From the NCBI RefSeq assembly GCF_022682495.2, contig NC_071399.1, forward strand, positions 56,288,873-56,352,872: DNA of 64,000 nucleotides, in the 5' to 3' direction. Origin of the DNA: Desmodus rotundus (lineage: Eukaryota; Chordata; Mammalia; Chiroptera; Phyllostomidae). A program made the translations under genes and the position numbers. The stretch's first letter is position 1; each line of letters begins with the position of its first letter. The notes below the pieces were generated by a model, which was not told the origin of the DNA, did not search any database, and saw only the letters and a list, made by a program, of their open reading frames with translations. Positions 1 to 11,480 of this stretch are shown here, piece after piece.

Positions 1-870
1 TTGTGTTTAATACATCTGTTAATGAACTTAGCATAATGTTGAAACACTACAAAATTGGCACTGACAAAAAGCCCTCATTTAATAAATCTTGACCCACTGC
101 TGAGAGTCATGAGTGTTCTCATTCCATTGAATTGGAATGACTGTATTTCACTATTAAGGCCAGTGACTTGCACTTTTGTTTTATTGCTTTTAATCTAGGC
201 AAAACGATTTGTATGCCCATATTTATGTTCATTGTTCTATTTTAATTATTTTTCCTCCTTAATTAGTAAGCTACGAAAGAACTCTTTCAATTTAGATTGG
301 TCTTATTGCATATTACTTACCAAAAGACATAAAGTATCACTGAGAGATTTGACTATAAACACATGAGCTTTGACTGAATCATGTTACTTCCACACTACAC
401 AAATAAATACTTTCTTACTACCTGGAATAGTAGATTGCCACTTTTGTGTCTTTTGCCCAAAATAGATAGTAAAATTTTTTTGTTTTATTGTATTTACTTT
501 TTTTTTTCTTTTTGGTATTGGTGGTGGGTGCATTGTGTGTGTGTTTCCCTTTATAAAACTTATTAGAGAGACATGGCATAGGTGTTGATTAAATTTATAA
601 TGTAATTGTCAAGATTATGATGTTAATTTGCAGTGGCTAAAATAGTCATTTGGGTACCTTGTGTTCATTCTAAACTATTCTATAGTAGTTTTTCAGATGG
701 GCTTAGATGTTCAGAAAATATAACACCATTTGCTCAAAGCAGCCAAATTTGTGGGAATAAAACAACACTGTCAAAGCTTAGGTCTCAAAATAATAGAGAG
801 AAACATCCATGTAAATTTTTAAAACTATAACTAATTAACATTGTATTAAACATTCATTAATATTGAAATA
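1..870. other. AT-rich unassigned DNA
   Basis: I see no gene, RNA or recognisable repeat here. The short open frames have no family-like composition and contain low-complexity T-rich runs. It is probably low-copy intergenic or intronic DNA. Confidence 0.5.
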
Positions 871-1010
871 AATTATTAATTTTATTAAGGTAAAAGTGAT
901 ACATAGTATATATGTTTCAGGTATACAATATAATAATTTGATCTTTGCATTTACACTTGGAGTTCACCATGGGATCAAGCCATATCTAGACTTTAGCTGA
1001 AACCACATTT
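871..1010 (-). repeat. Possible LINE-1 3' UTR fragment, antisense
   Basis: The stretch has the look of an antisense mammalian L1 3' UTR: a 'TTTATTAAGGTAAAAGTGATA' type start, then 'GTTTCAGGTATACAATATAA'. The same pattern recurs at the 3' ends of the clearer antisense L1 copies near 10.3 and 32.5 kb. It is short and diverged, so the call is tentative. The 300 bases after it, up to the mariner, hold nothing I can name. Confidence 0.4.
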
Positions 1011-1505
1011 TGTTTAACTTCCCCTATCTATCCTGTATCTTTCATTTCTTTACAGGACTATCCTGTGGGCACACCCTAAATAAATCTCTTTTAAATAAAT
1101 GTGATTCAAAGGATCTACTTCCTGGAAACCAAAAGTTGCACCCATTGCCTTATCTCCCAGTGCTTATTGTAAGTTAACAGTTATTAGGAATGAATTAGTT
1201 AATCTTTGTACTCTTTTTTGGAATATTTGAGCTCTTTTTCAGAACATTTCTAAAATATTTCTGTCATAGGTATTTTTGTATATAATTACTATTTTAAAAC
1301 TACAAATGTGAAGATATACAAAGTCTGTCCGGAAAAAGTCCAGCCATTGTTAATATAACAAAAATGGTTTGCTCACATCAATGTATCCTGGCAGGTAAGG
1401 GAAGTGGACTGGAATGCACATGCATGAACAATGCCAACTTCACTGTACTAGTCAGGGGAGGCAGTAGATGCCACTGACTGTGCATGTGTACTGTGTGGTT
1501 GTCAC

Positions 1506-2356
1506 CATGGGGTGCTTTGTCCAGCAGAACCCCCCACCCATCTTGGATGAGAATACTTCTACCAAGACATGATCTGCTTGGGGAGGAAAGGTGGCCAGTC
1601 TCTCAAAGGAGAAGGGCCATGAGCCTGTTCCTCAATGGGTTTTTATTGGGTTTAATTGGCATAGGAATATAGGACCTATATGTAAAGCTCATCAATCATT
1701 GTGAAACAATGATCAAACAATAGATAACATTCAAGAAATATGAGGGCTTATTTTGAGTCAGGGTCAGATAGATAGAGTGATGCCAAAGGGCCATAAAACT
1801 TTGGGAAACTCATTTTATGCTAGGACCCTTATTTAAATTGAGTGTATTCTTAGCAAAGCAGGTTTCACAGGATTTTATGCATTCTTTCTTAGGCCTGATC
1901 ATGCCAGGGAACCGCCCTTTCCAGCACAGGGCATCCACCTAAAGCATTGTTTTAGGCTAAGTCAGGTGAGGGATGCAGGCAGCCAAGAGATTAGGAGACT
2001 ATTTTACAGATAGAATGGGGATTCAGGCTATAACAAATCCGAGGGCTGAGGGTCCATCACCCCTTTTCTATCATTCCCTAAGTCCTTCCCTGATGGACCT
2101 TTCATGACTGTGCCTGTCTTAGGTCATACCCATCATTAGGTAATCCCAATGATGGATTAAGGAATCTTATCCATCATTGGCTAACCAGTCATCTGCCTGG
2201 GGCCAAGCAAGGTGAAGTAAAGGAGGGCAGAGACTGCACTGCAGCCGGGAGGATAAGCTTTGTCTCCTTGGTGGCTTGTGGTCCCAAGGTCTTTTTATTC
2301 AGCCTTAGCCATGGGGGCGTTACAGCTTCTGAAACCAGACAGGGCGGTCCCCAACA
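1506..2356 (-). repeat. Solo endogenous retrovirus LTR nested in the mariner
   Basis: This 851-base block has no counterpart in the second mariner copy and is flanked by the perfect 6-base repeat TGTCAC (1500-1505 and 2357-2362). Read on the minus strand it begins 'TGTTGGGGACCGCCC', has 'CCCAATAAAAACCC' as a polyadenylation signal in its 3' half, and ends in '...GCACCCCA' plus two bases. The LTR-type start, length and 6-base duplication fit a class II (betaretrovirus-like) LTR left by recombination between two LTRs. No internal viral genes are present. The two odd bases before the duplication at the 3' edge could be a mutation or a mis-set boundary. The class is an inference. Confidence 0.78.
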
Positions 2357-2472
2357 TGTCACATTAAGAATGACTGACTAGAGCAATGAATTTGCATCAG
2401 ATTTTGTTTTAAGCTTGAATATTCCTCTGTGGAAACAATTTAGATGATTCAGAAGCCTGCAGCTATGGGCAA

Positions 2473-2682
2473 GTGGTGATTGGTACCTTCATCACAACAA
2501 TGCACCCCCTTATGCATCACATCTTATTTAGATTTTGGGGGAAACATCAAATCACCCAGGTGACTCAGTCCCCCTCCAGTCCTGATTTGGCATCCTATGA
2601 GTCCTGGCTTTTCCCAAAACTAAAGTCACCTTTGAAATGGAAGACATTTCAGACTGTTGATGAGATATGTAGGGAAATATGA
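2473..2682 (+). pseudogene. Mariner transposase C-terminal remnant (copy 1)
   Basis: The open frame of 69 codons reads into the C-terminal part of a mariner transposase. It shows the 'QITQVTQSPSSPDLASYESW' stretch, equivalent to the conserved motif around the third catalytic Asp (PYSPDLAP-type), followed by 'LFPKLKSPL' and 'FQTVDEI'. The third Asp is kept, but the HDNAPAH-type motif just upstream is in a different frame and mutated (Asn in place of Asp). The N-terminal DNA-binding region and most of the catalytic core are missing. The apparent ATG start is accidental. Confidence 0.75.
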
Positions 2683-2857
2683 CAGGGCAGCTGATGGTGA
2701 CTCAGGGAACTATGTGAGGTCCCAAGGTGCCCACTTTGAAGGGGACTGAGGCATCACTGTTCTATGTACAATGTCTCAATTGTATCTTCTTCAATTAGTG
2801 TCTATTTTTCATAGTACATGGCTGGATACCTTCTGGATGGACCTCATATACATCAGG

Positions 2858-2924
2858 TTTTTTTTTTTTTTTTTTTTGGTTTGCAGGCTTACACTCAGTC
2901 CATTGAGCTACACCAGCCAGGGAC
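2858..2924 (-). repeat. Truncated VES-type SINE
   Basis: On the minus strand the sequence reads a tRNA-derived VES head ('CCCTGGCTGGTGTAGCTCAA'), runs about 44 bases, then goes straight into a 20-base homopolymer that is poly(A) on that strand. The B box, CT-rich body and normal tail are absent. It sits right at the 3' edge of the mariner. It is a very short retroposed fragment and not an active gene. Confidence 0.7.
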
Positions 2925-4794
2925 TAAGTAATTTTTTTTTGCAACTTTAATTTTCTTTCCTAGATTGTTTTCTCCTTTAAAATATAATTGTCTTTTTACC
3001 TCTTTTTTGATTGTAGTCACCCATTTTTTCTCTCTGATAGCACTTGCAATGTTTTCAAATTTTGTTAATTAGAAAGATCTTTTAAAAAAATAAAGTTTAA
3101 ACTTATGTATTGCTTTAAGAATTTCTTTCCTTTAATGAAGGAAATAGTAAAGTTTTCCCTGTATTATACATATTTTGAGTTTAATTTTAATATTTGGATT
3201 TGATTTTTGATGTATTTTGTCTAAGGCTTATTTTTTTTCTTTTTTGTTTATTATCGAAAACATTTAGGTTATGATATCACTTTTCAACAGAGTTTTGCTT
3301 TCATTTATTCATTTAACAAATACTGTTTTCCATTATTTTAAGTATCAAAATGTCTAAAATTTCACACTTTTTTAACTTGAAAGACAATTAAGAAAGTTTG
3401 TTTTAATATTATAATTTTAGAGAGTATTGTACAGTTTCTTTTTTCTTTGTATTTAATGTTCTAGTGTTGATTGCTTTATAGTTGGTCTAAGGGCATTAGA
3501 AAAGAATATATATAAATTATAAGCTATGAATTTTATCTTAATTTTTCCCCTTTATATAGTCTTTCAGAAATCAGGATTGTAGTAGTGAGGTCTACAAAAA
3601 TATTAGTATGATAATTATTTTTATATGTATTAAAATGAATTGCTTCTCATTTATTATACAACTATAATAACTAGTGAGCAATATAAGGTGGTTTATAGAC
3701 TGCTATATTCTCTGATATAGTTTGGGAAATTCTATCATTATGGACATATGTGATATTTGAGGGAAGGCACGTATATCTCTCACATACATTTTAAAGGAAT
3801 CCATGACCTAAAATAGTTTCAGGACAAGTTTTCTATATTGTCTTGTATTTCTGGCCATTTCACCCCCCCCCCAAATTGAGGGATTTCATAATTCATCTCT
3901 CTAATACTCTTTCTTGAAAACTCTTCCTTTAAATTAGTATTTTTTAGTTTAAATATTTCAGTGTCATTTGGTCATTAAATATTTTTATATTTTATATATT
4001 ATTAATATTGAAAGACCATTTTGTTTTCATGAGTTGCCAAAAATGCATTATGCTGAAGAGTTATATAGGCAGAAAAGACTATTCAAAACTACTACAATGG
4101 GAGAAAGGGACTAAATTCAAGAATCTTGATATAAAACCAGGAGAGTTTTAAGTGCTGGGGTTAGCTAGTGGGAAAGTACCACAGGAAGCTAGACTAGAAG
4201 CTGGGTTGTTCAATGTGATTAGGCCATTTGCATTTGCTTATTCAACTTCAATTCCTACCTTCCTGGAGAGACAGGAAGATAGGGAGGCCATCTCCTCTAT
4301 GATTACATTTCAAAAGGATGGCTCCCATGCCCTTGAAAAAGATATTCCTGGGTTGTAAACCCTGCCAGAGGCTGGCAGAAGATTTCCATCTCAAAGGGGT
4401 AGAGAAAGAATTTACAATTGAAAATGTTCTAAAGTAAATGCTGTAAGAAAAGGGAGGTCAAGGGCCTAGCATCAAAAAGAAGTTTCCCTACACTTAATCA
4501 AGCTGAGAATTTAAAACCCTCTTGGTCAAAGTGTCCTCTTTTTCCTCAATCAGTTTCTTTTAGGAGCCATGTATTAATTTTCATTCTGGTAGCAACTGTC
4601 CTGCCCCAGGCAGAAAGCCCAATTAATGGTGGGCACTCTGCTTTTCGTTTCCAGAGTGTTTGCAGGCTTTTGCTTAGTTTTATGTTCCACTGCTCCATCC
4701 AAGGGAGATGCATGACAACATCAGGGTTAGCTGATCGTGCTGTTGTTTGGTAGAATCCCGTCTGACATGATGTATGTATACCAACTAGGACGAC
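2925..4794. other. Unassigned DNA, AT-rich then possibly LTR-like
   Basis: 2925-4080 is AT-rich with no gene or family I recognise, including a C10 run near 3865. From about 4085 to 4560 the composition becomes more balanced, with purine-rich blocks and an element-like look that recalls ancient LTR sequence. I could not find clear ends, a target duplication or a polyadenylation signal, so I leave it unnamed. Confidence 0.4.
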
Positions 4795-4885
4795 CTCTTG
4801 TTTTATAAATAAGGACATTGAAACTTAGAGAATATCATAGCTTGCCTCAGAGTCCAAAGCCAGTGAGGAAAAGAACGCAAATGTT
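4795..4885 (-). repeat. MIR SINE fragment, antisense
   Basis: The stretch 'ATAAGGACATTGAAACTTAG' followed by 'TTGCCTCAGAGTCCAAAGCC' and 'AGTGAGG' matches the familiar antisense MIR core and 3' part (aligning to 'gatgaggaaactgaggcacagagag ... gtcacacagc'). It is short and diverged, consistent with an ancient mammalian SINE. 4886-5249 holds nothing I can name. Confidence 0.6.
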
Positions 4886-5249
4886 AATTTTCTCTTCTGA
4901 TGACTTTAGATGCAACAGCTTACTTTTATTGTTGCTTTTAGCTAAACTCAATAGTAGGACTTCAACTGATTGCTCCCTCATTTTCTCTTTTCTTCCTGAA
5001 ATGTATGGTGATATTTGATTGATTATTTTCTACAAATTGAAATAAACTGCTACAAAAAATCATCCTTATTGAATTTTACCTCTTTTACATACAGTGCACA
5101 CTTGAACTACTTGTTTTAATATGAAAATGTACTTGTTCTTTTATCTGACGTTCAATAATTATGAGAAATTTTAAATGATTTGGAAAATGGGAGGCTTAAG
5201 AAGTAATTTTGATTTTTTACACATAATAATTTTATCATAGTGTCATTAG

Positions 5250-6202
5250 TGTTACCAGAAGGAACCCGTTGGGGACCCAGATAATATTACTGAAACCATC
5301 CCTCTCCCCCAGACTCTTTCTGTTACTGTGGGTGAGTTGCCTGCCACCATGTGTTAGGAATTATGGCTCTCAGTGCCAGAGTTTGGTGAAAAGGAAAGGA
5401 CCTATTTATTCAAAAGTTACACAGGTTTAATGTTTGGAATGTCACCATAAAGTCTCTTTAAAACACACACACACACACACACAGTCCTGCCTTCCCCACT
5501 TTGCCCAGCAGGGGTACAGGGGTACCGTATCTCAGGAAAAGAAATAAAAGTCTGCAGCTCAGATAGACTCCTGGTTCCTCCCAGTAATCCCTGCTCAGCT
5601 GGGCAGGTCTCCTGCAGTCCTCAGCACAGTCTGCCATGTAGCTGCCATGGTCGCCAGTTCTTAATGTAAAACCATGTGGCACCTCCTCATGGCCCACCAG
5701 CGAGATTCCTTTCACCCCTTTCCTTCCCACCTGGTCTCACATTGTTCTCTCATCCCTGGTGGCAGCCTGCCTTTAGTTTAAATCCCAGCCTGGAGCCTCC
5801 TCCATAACCTCATTTCCTACTCCTCCCAGAACTGGCTACATCTGCCAGCACTCCTGAATTTTCTGCCTTTCTTGTCTGCAATAGTTAGTCTGGGCAGTTG
5901 TGGCCCCGTGGCATGGAGCTAACCATCCCCAAGCTCTCACACAGGTGCTGTAACCAGGGGAGCTGCCTGCCAGTTACATCATGGGTCAAAGTTCTGCATA
6001 CCTTTCTGGCTCAACTCAGGCTGGAAGCCAGCCTGCTATTATCGATATGCAAAATAACTCTCAATGACCCTGCTTCATGTCTCCCTTTCCTGAGCTAGGC
6101 TTATGGGAGATACCCTATATTCCCAGACACCCCAAGTTCTGGACCTCATTACAAAACCCCCTTTTGGGGGCTCTGGGGGCTCCCAGCCTATATCCTGTAA
6201 CA
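5250..6202 (-). repeat. Solo endogenous retrovirus LTR, antisense
   Basis: Read on the minus strand, this 953-base block starts 'TGTTACAGGATATAGGCTGG' and ends 'CCTTCTGGTAACA', a TG...CA structure with a short inverted repeat at its ends. A polyadenylation signal (AATAAA, in 'TTTGAATAAATAGG') lies about 150 bases before the 3' end. ATTAG occurs immediately left (5245-5249) and two bases beyond the right end (6205-6209), a plausible but offset target duplication. A (CA)n run at 5464-5483 lies near the 3' third. No viral internal region is attached. The class is not determined. Confidence 0.68.
5464..5483. repeat. (CA)n microsatellite
   Basis: Ten CA units form an uninterrupted dinucleotide run inside the antisense LTR, so it probably arose after that insertion. 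Confidence 0.9.
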
Positions 6203-6510
6203 TAATTAGCAAAAACCTTGAATTTTTGAAACTTTATTTCAGAGGAGCTGTTTAATAAAGTGCCATTTTTTAAACAACTTTATACATGCATATTGTACCT
6301 CCTACTTACACAAGATTTAGTGAATTATGCTATTATAATAGACACATTTAACAGTATAAAATCATGTGTAAATCAAAGATATTAGATATCATACAAAATA
6401 TAGTGAATAGAGTTCTAAAAGAGGAATAACATTTCATAATATGTCTAGACTTTAAAAATGCCAACAATTACAAAAATTTATACTTGAAATTCCTTTTAAA
6501 ATAAAACAAT

Positions 6511-6791
6511 CTGGCCCTGGCTGGTGTGGCTCGGTTGTTTGGAGTGTTGTAATGTTGCAAGTTCACCATACATGCAACCATATATGGTAAGGTTTCAGGG
6601 TGAGTAGTCAGGCAGAGCACATACCTACATTGTGGGTTCGAACCCCTATCAAGGTACACATGGGAGACAACCAATGGATGTTTCTCTCTCACATCAAGGC
6701 TTCTCTCTCTCTTTCTCTCTCCCTTTCTTTCTCTCTAAAAGTAATGAAAAAGTGTACTCGGTAAGGGTAAACAATAAATAAGTAAATAAAT
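6511..6791 (+). repeat. VES-type bat SINE, long variant
   Basis: It begins 'CTGGCCCTGGCTGGTGTGGC' with an A-box-like 'TGGCTCGGTTG' and a B box 'GGGTTCGAACCCC', which is closer to a canonical tRNA B box than in the other copies. A CT-rich block (about 6690-6735) and an A/T-rich tail follow. The flanks 'ATAAAACAAT' (6501-6510) and 'ATAAACAAT' (6792-6800) form an imperfect target duplication. It is about 70 bases longer than the common form here because of extra sequence between the A and B boxes, near 6570-6620. Confidence 0.82.
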
Positions 6792-7159
6792 ATAAACAAT
6801 TTGTTTAAATAACTGTTTCAGAGTATATACTTATTTAAAGAAAAAAACTAAGGTACTTGTTGATTCTTTATTAAATTGTGGAAAACCAAGCAGGTTGGAA
6901 GGAATTGCAAGTTTTTTTACTGCTATGGATGTAAACTTTTTCTTTTCCCCGGCTCTCTTGTCTTCAATTTGTGAAATGTCATGAAATAGTAGTTGGTGTT
7001 ATTGGTTAGTGATATTTCATAAGAATTTTTATCTCTGGACATATCTCAGATTTTAAAAAAAGGTTGAGTGGACTATTCATTTTCATTCCAGAAAACCCTA
7101 CCCTAAATTAATTCTTAGTGTGGATCCACTCTTAAAGTTTAGGCATTGTTTTGTAAAAG

Positions 7160-7860
7160 AATGGATATTATATGGGGGCTCATATCACCTAGAAGCTATG
7201 GAAAAGATTGAGACAGGATAGACAAAAGTTAGGAAAACTCCTGACAGGTGGAGTAAGGAAGTAGGATTGAATGTATCTGGCCCATAAGCTGCTAGATCCT
7301 CTCATCAGAGTCCCCACATCCAAGCATGATCAAGGGGAAACAATTTATGGCCGGGAACTCCTGAGGTGGTTGCAGAAGTCAACAGGACTGGCTAAAACCA
7401 GGTCAATCCAAGATGGAGGAAAAGAGACTGACCAGAGATTGACCAGAGACTGACTCTAAACCTCATTATACCATCTGAATAAAAATTGACACCACAAGAA
7501 GAAGGGGGAGCCCAGGGGAGACAAACACCATGACACTTGTGGAAAGGACCATATTAGGAATAATACCTTTCCCAAAAAGAAAGCACAGTCAGAATTGGTA
7601 CCACATAGTTCAGAAACAACTCACCCTTGGAAACACCTAAAATCCCAGGAACTGACTAACCATGCATGCAATTCACTCCTGGGTTCACCCGTATCCACCT
7701 GGACATGAACTTCTACTGTTACAGTGATATGACCTAGCTAGACTCTGATTCTATCTGAATAAAACTTACTTTCACGTTGACTTCGACTCATACTTACTCT
7801 TGAATTATTTCCTGGGTGATTCAAGAGCCTGGAGGTCCCCAGTTATGCCAGAGTGGGGTC
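7160..7860 (+). repeat. Probable solo LTR, sense strand
   Basis: This block stands out from its AT-rich flanks by balanced composition. It ends like a retroviral R-U5: 'CTGAATAAAACTTACTTTC' (polyadenylation signal) followed about 50 bases later by 'TTATTTCCTGGGTGATTC', which resembles gammaretrovirus-type U5. A second AATAAA lies near 7479. I could not fix either boundary and found no duplication. The 60-codon open frame inside it has no coding look. Confidence 0.5.
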
Positions 7861-8097
7861 AGTCCAGCAATGACCCAGTCTGGTGACAGGATTAGAGGCA
7901 AAGGAATGAGATACATTGTATCACAGAAATTGATATAGATTTTGATATAGAAATTGATATCACAAGAATAGAATTGATCTTCAAAGTTTTCATGGACTAG
8001 AAGAGCAACAAGAAGCATTTCAATAGGATAAACCAAAGTAGAAAAAATCAGTAAATTAAAGTAATTTATATAATAAAGGCTTGGTGATGATGAACTT

Positions 8098-8265
8098 TAA
8101 CTTTGTCTTATCTGGGAAGCACTTTATCTGCCCCTTCCATTCTAAAAGATAGCTTTGCTGTATGGAGTAATCTTGGATGTAGGTCCTTGCCTTTCATAAT
8201 TTCAAATCCTTCTTTCCAGCCCCTTCTTGCCTGTAAGGTTTCTTTTGAGAAATCAGCTGATAGTC
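8098..8265 (-). repeat. LINE-1 ORF2 fragment, inverted 5' segment
   Basis: 'CTGGGAAGCACTTTATCTGC' through 'TTTTGAGAAATCAGCTGATA' matches a well-known antisense mammalian L1 ORF2 segment. It abuts the sense-strand L1 3' end at 8266, so the pair looks like one 5'-inverted (twin-primed) insertion. Confidence 0.65.
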
Positions 8266-8700
8266 AAGCCCTTATTATATGAAATATTAAAGGGACTTAT
8301 CTAAGAAAAGATCAAAAACTATGAACAGTAAAATGAGAACAAACTCACAACTTTCAACACCTGAATCTAAAAAACAAAAACAAAAACTAAGAAAACAATT
8401 AGAACAGGAACAGAATCACAGAAATGGAGATCACATGGAGGGGTATCAGTGGGAAGAGGGAGGAGGAGAATGGAGGAAAATTTACAGGGGATAAGAAGCA
8501 TAATTGGTAGGCATTAAATAGAGAGGGGGAGGATAAGAACAGCATGGGAAATGGAGAAGTCAAAGAACTTGTACGTACAACTCATGGACATGAACTAAGT
8601 GGAGAGTAGGGAATACTGGAGGGGGGGCGCAAGGTGGAGGGGTATAACAGGGAGGAAAAATGAGAAAATTTTAATAGCATAATCAATAAAATATACTTAA
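8266..8700 (+). repeat. LINE-1 3' end, sense
   Basis: The block carries an L1-like 3' UTR: 'GAACAGGAACAGAATCACAG' 'AAATGGAGATCACATGGAGG', a long purine-rich G/A stretch, then 'AATCAATAAAATATACTTAA' as the terminal polyadenylation-signal region. No ORF2 frame remains open. Together with the inverted piece upstream it forms a single truncated copy of about 600 bases. Confidence 0.65.
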
Positions 8701-10321
8701 AATAATTTAGATATTTAAAACAAAAACAATGTAATGTATCACATTCATAAAATAATTTTAAATGTCTTATAAACAGATATCCTACAAAGATATATATATC
8801 TTTTTGGATGTATGCATGCATATCTTTATGTGTGATTGTGTATTTACATATTTTCTTGAATGTTTACATGCTATAACATATTACTAAGGATTTCTGGTGA
8901 CCTTCTTTATTACAATTAGCAATAGTTACATGTCCTTTTACTACCAACTCAAAATCGGGAATGAATTGAAAGTTAATCTTTATTTAGTTCATTGACTACT
9001 TAGACTTTTCTATCCTGATGAAAGAATTTAAATGAAATCTGTCATCTCTTTTTAGAATCTTGTTTCCATCCTACTTTAGACAGAAAATAGTGAGCTTATA
9101 TTATACATACAAATTCTTAAGATCATAGCAAAGAATGACTAAAACATGCATAACTAACTTTGTTTATTAAAAACACTGTGTACTGAATATCCACAATTTC
9201 TATGATATTTTTTCATTTTCTAATTAAACCATTAAAATAAAGTTCCAAATTTAAATAAAGTTGTCCTACTTTATATGCACAACCTACTGCTATTTGAAAA
9301 TTTTATATTGATAATAAATTTGCCTATAATGAATAAATTGAGAAATATTTCCAGGGAAATTAAAGAGATGCAAACATAAATTTACATTAAAATGATAAAA
9401 TCTATTTAATGTATTCTACCTATTAAATATATGAGTTTTAACACATACTTAATTTGCCCCAAAGAATAAAACATTGTAAAATTTTTAATTGGTTCCCTAT
9501 ATTAATACATAATATGATATTCTCTGTTTCATTTTCTTTATTTATAAAGCATCATTCACCCATATTATAATACTTTACCACATCCCCCACCCCTTATGAT
9601 ATTGCAATCAGATATTTCTGACATGCTTCATATTGAATTGTGGTTATTTTACTTGGTAACGCAACACAATGTATATCTAGCCAAGTATTTTTTACAATAA
9701 ACTGTGTATATCATGCTTCTTTGTGTACTAAAATACTTCTAAAGTTTATATAGTTGCAATAATCTTGCAGTGAAAAGTGACAATATAATAATTTCTACAA
9801 AATCATTTTAAGAAAATTGCATTAAATACTAAATCTATTGTATATTTATATTTTTGTCAGTAACTGTCCAAGCAAAAATATAGATTGATAAAATAAATCA
9901 CATTGTTTATTTTAGCATTTGTTATGTATAGAGCATAATACTATTTTATTATCATATTGTCTAACTCATTTTCTCTATTAGAAAAATTAATCTAATTCAG
10001 ATTTAGCACATTAAACTACAAGAACTTATGTTCATTTTTCCACTTTACCTAATCATCAGTCATCAGGTAGCTTAATTTGAAATCATTTATTATACAGTTA
10101 GTTTATATTATTATAATTGTCTGAAATATATTTACTATCCTTTATTATCTATATGCCTTTATACATATTTCTTACCAACAAATGTTTCATTGATCAGACA
10201 ATACGAAAAAATTATATTATTTAATAACAACCTCTTTTACTAACATTCATTATTATTAAAATTATTTTGATGAATAATATTAAGTATATCCTCAGAAGAA
10301 AATAAGAAACAGCTAAACAAT
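8701..10321. other. AT-rich unassigned DNA
   Basis: About 1.6 kb of strongly AT-rich sequence without an open frame worth noting, without a recognised repeat and without an obvious tandem array. It is probably old low-copy DNA. Confidence 0.5.
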
Positions 10322-10975
10322 CTTTTAATTTTTTATTGAGATATAAATGACATGACATTATTAGTTTCAGGTATATAATATACTAATTCAATATATGTAT
10401 ATATTACAAAATGATTAACACAATAATTCTTGTAAAATACATTACTATACGTAGTTACATCTTTTCCTTTGTGATGAGAACAGTTAATATACTGTTTTTA
10501 GCTACTCCCTTACAATAATGGTATCTACACAGTATTATTAACTATAGTTGTACGCTGTCCTTATCTATTTTATGACTGAGAGTTGGTACGTGTTGACCGC
10601 TTTCAACCACTTTGCCTCTCACTCTGCCAGTCTGGAAACAACCAATCTGTATCTCAGTTCTTTTATTAGGTATTATTACTATTTTATTTTTAATTTAACA
10701 TCCAAGTGAGATGATACAGTATTTGTCTGATTTATTTCACTTAGCATAATGAACTCAGGGTCCATCCATATTTTCATAAATGGCAGGATTTTTATATGGC
10801 TTAATAGAATTTCATTATTTTTTAGAATATATATATGTATATATATACTTAAAAATTTTTATCCATTTAGCATTTATGGACACTTAGGTTGTTTCTATGT
10901 CATGGTTATTGTAAATAATGCTAAAATGGACATGGGACGCAGATATCTTTTCAAGTTAGTGTTTTGGACATTTTT
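10322..10975 (-). repeat. LINE-1 3' UTR and ORF2 end, antisense
   Basis: The left edge 'TTTTTATTGAGATATAAATG' is the antisense L1 3' UTR signature. Further right, 'TTCACTTAGCATAATGAACT' and 'GTTATTGTAAATAATGCTAA' are antisense versions of conserved ORF2 C-terminal coding. The frame is broken by many changes. The 500 bases after it, to 11480, show nothing certain. Confidence 0.75.
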
Positions 10976-11480
10976 TCTTCTTAGATTGCTAGATAATACA
11001 ACATTAAATAGTAAGAAAGGTACTGAAATGAAGGAAATTGATATTAGGTAAGCTTAATCTACTTACTTGCTTGTTAATGTGTCATGTTATTTAATATTCA
11101 AATCTATCCAGTTACTATCAGGCTTAACCATTCTGCATATTCTCATTCTTGCACAGACATAACTGTCTGTTGATTTAAAAAAAAATTTAGATTTCCATTG
11201 AAATCACTATCTCCCTAAGTAAAGGCTGTTCTTTCCTATTACTGGAACAAAAATGAACATAGCTATGCTCCAAATAAATAACTTCAAAAGTATTATTGAC
11301 TGCTTTTTAAAAATAATTCATCCATTCTCTCTTTATCTTTCCAAAATTATTCTGTTCATTAAAAAAATCTACTAATTTCTTTCTTACAAGCATCTCCAAC
11401 CAGCAAAACCTTTGCTTTTTCCAAATTTCCCTGCATATTTTTGCAATATATTTTTGTTACTCTATTTTTTAACATTTTAT

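Larger units (their letters stand above)
1319..2846 (+). mobile_element. Decayed mariner DNA transposon, copy 1, interrupted by an LTR
   Basis: A mariner-type element lies on the plus strand, closely related to the copy at 47079-48399. Its 5' end reads 'AAGTCTGTCCGG' and its 3' end carries a degenerate inverted match ('TGGCTGGATACCTTCTGG'). TA dinucleotides flank both ends, as expected for Tc1/mariner target duplication. Only the two ends of the transposase region survive. After 'ATTCAGAAG' near 2457 the sequence jumps straight to the region that lies about 630 bases further on in copy 2, so most of the catalytic domain is deleted. A solo LTR occupies 1506-2356. The element cannot be autonomous. 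Confidence 0.82.
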
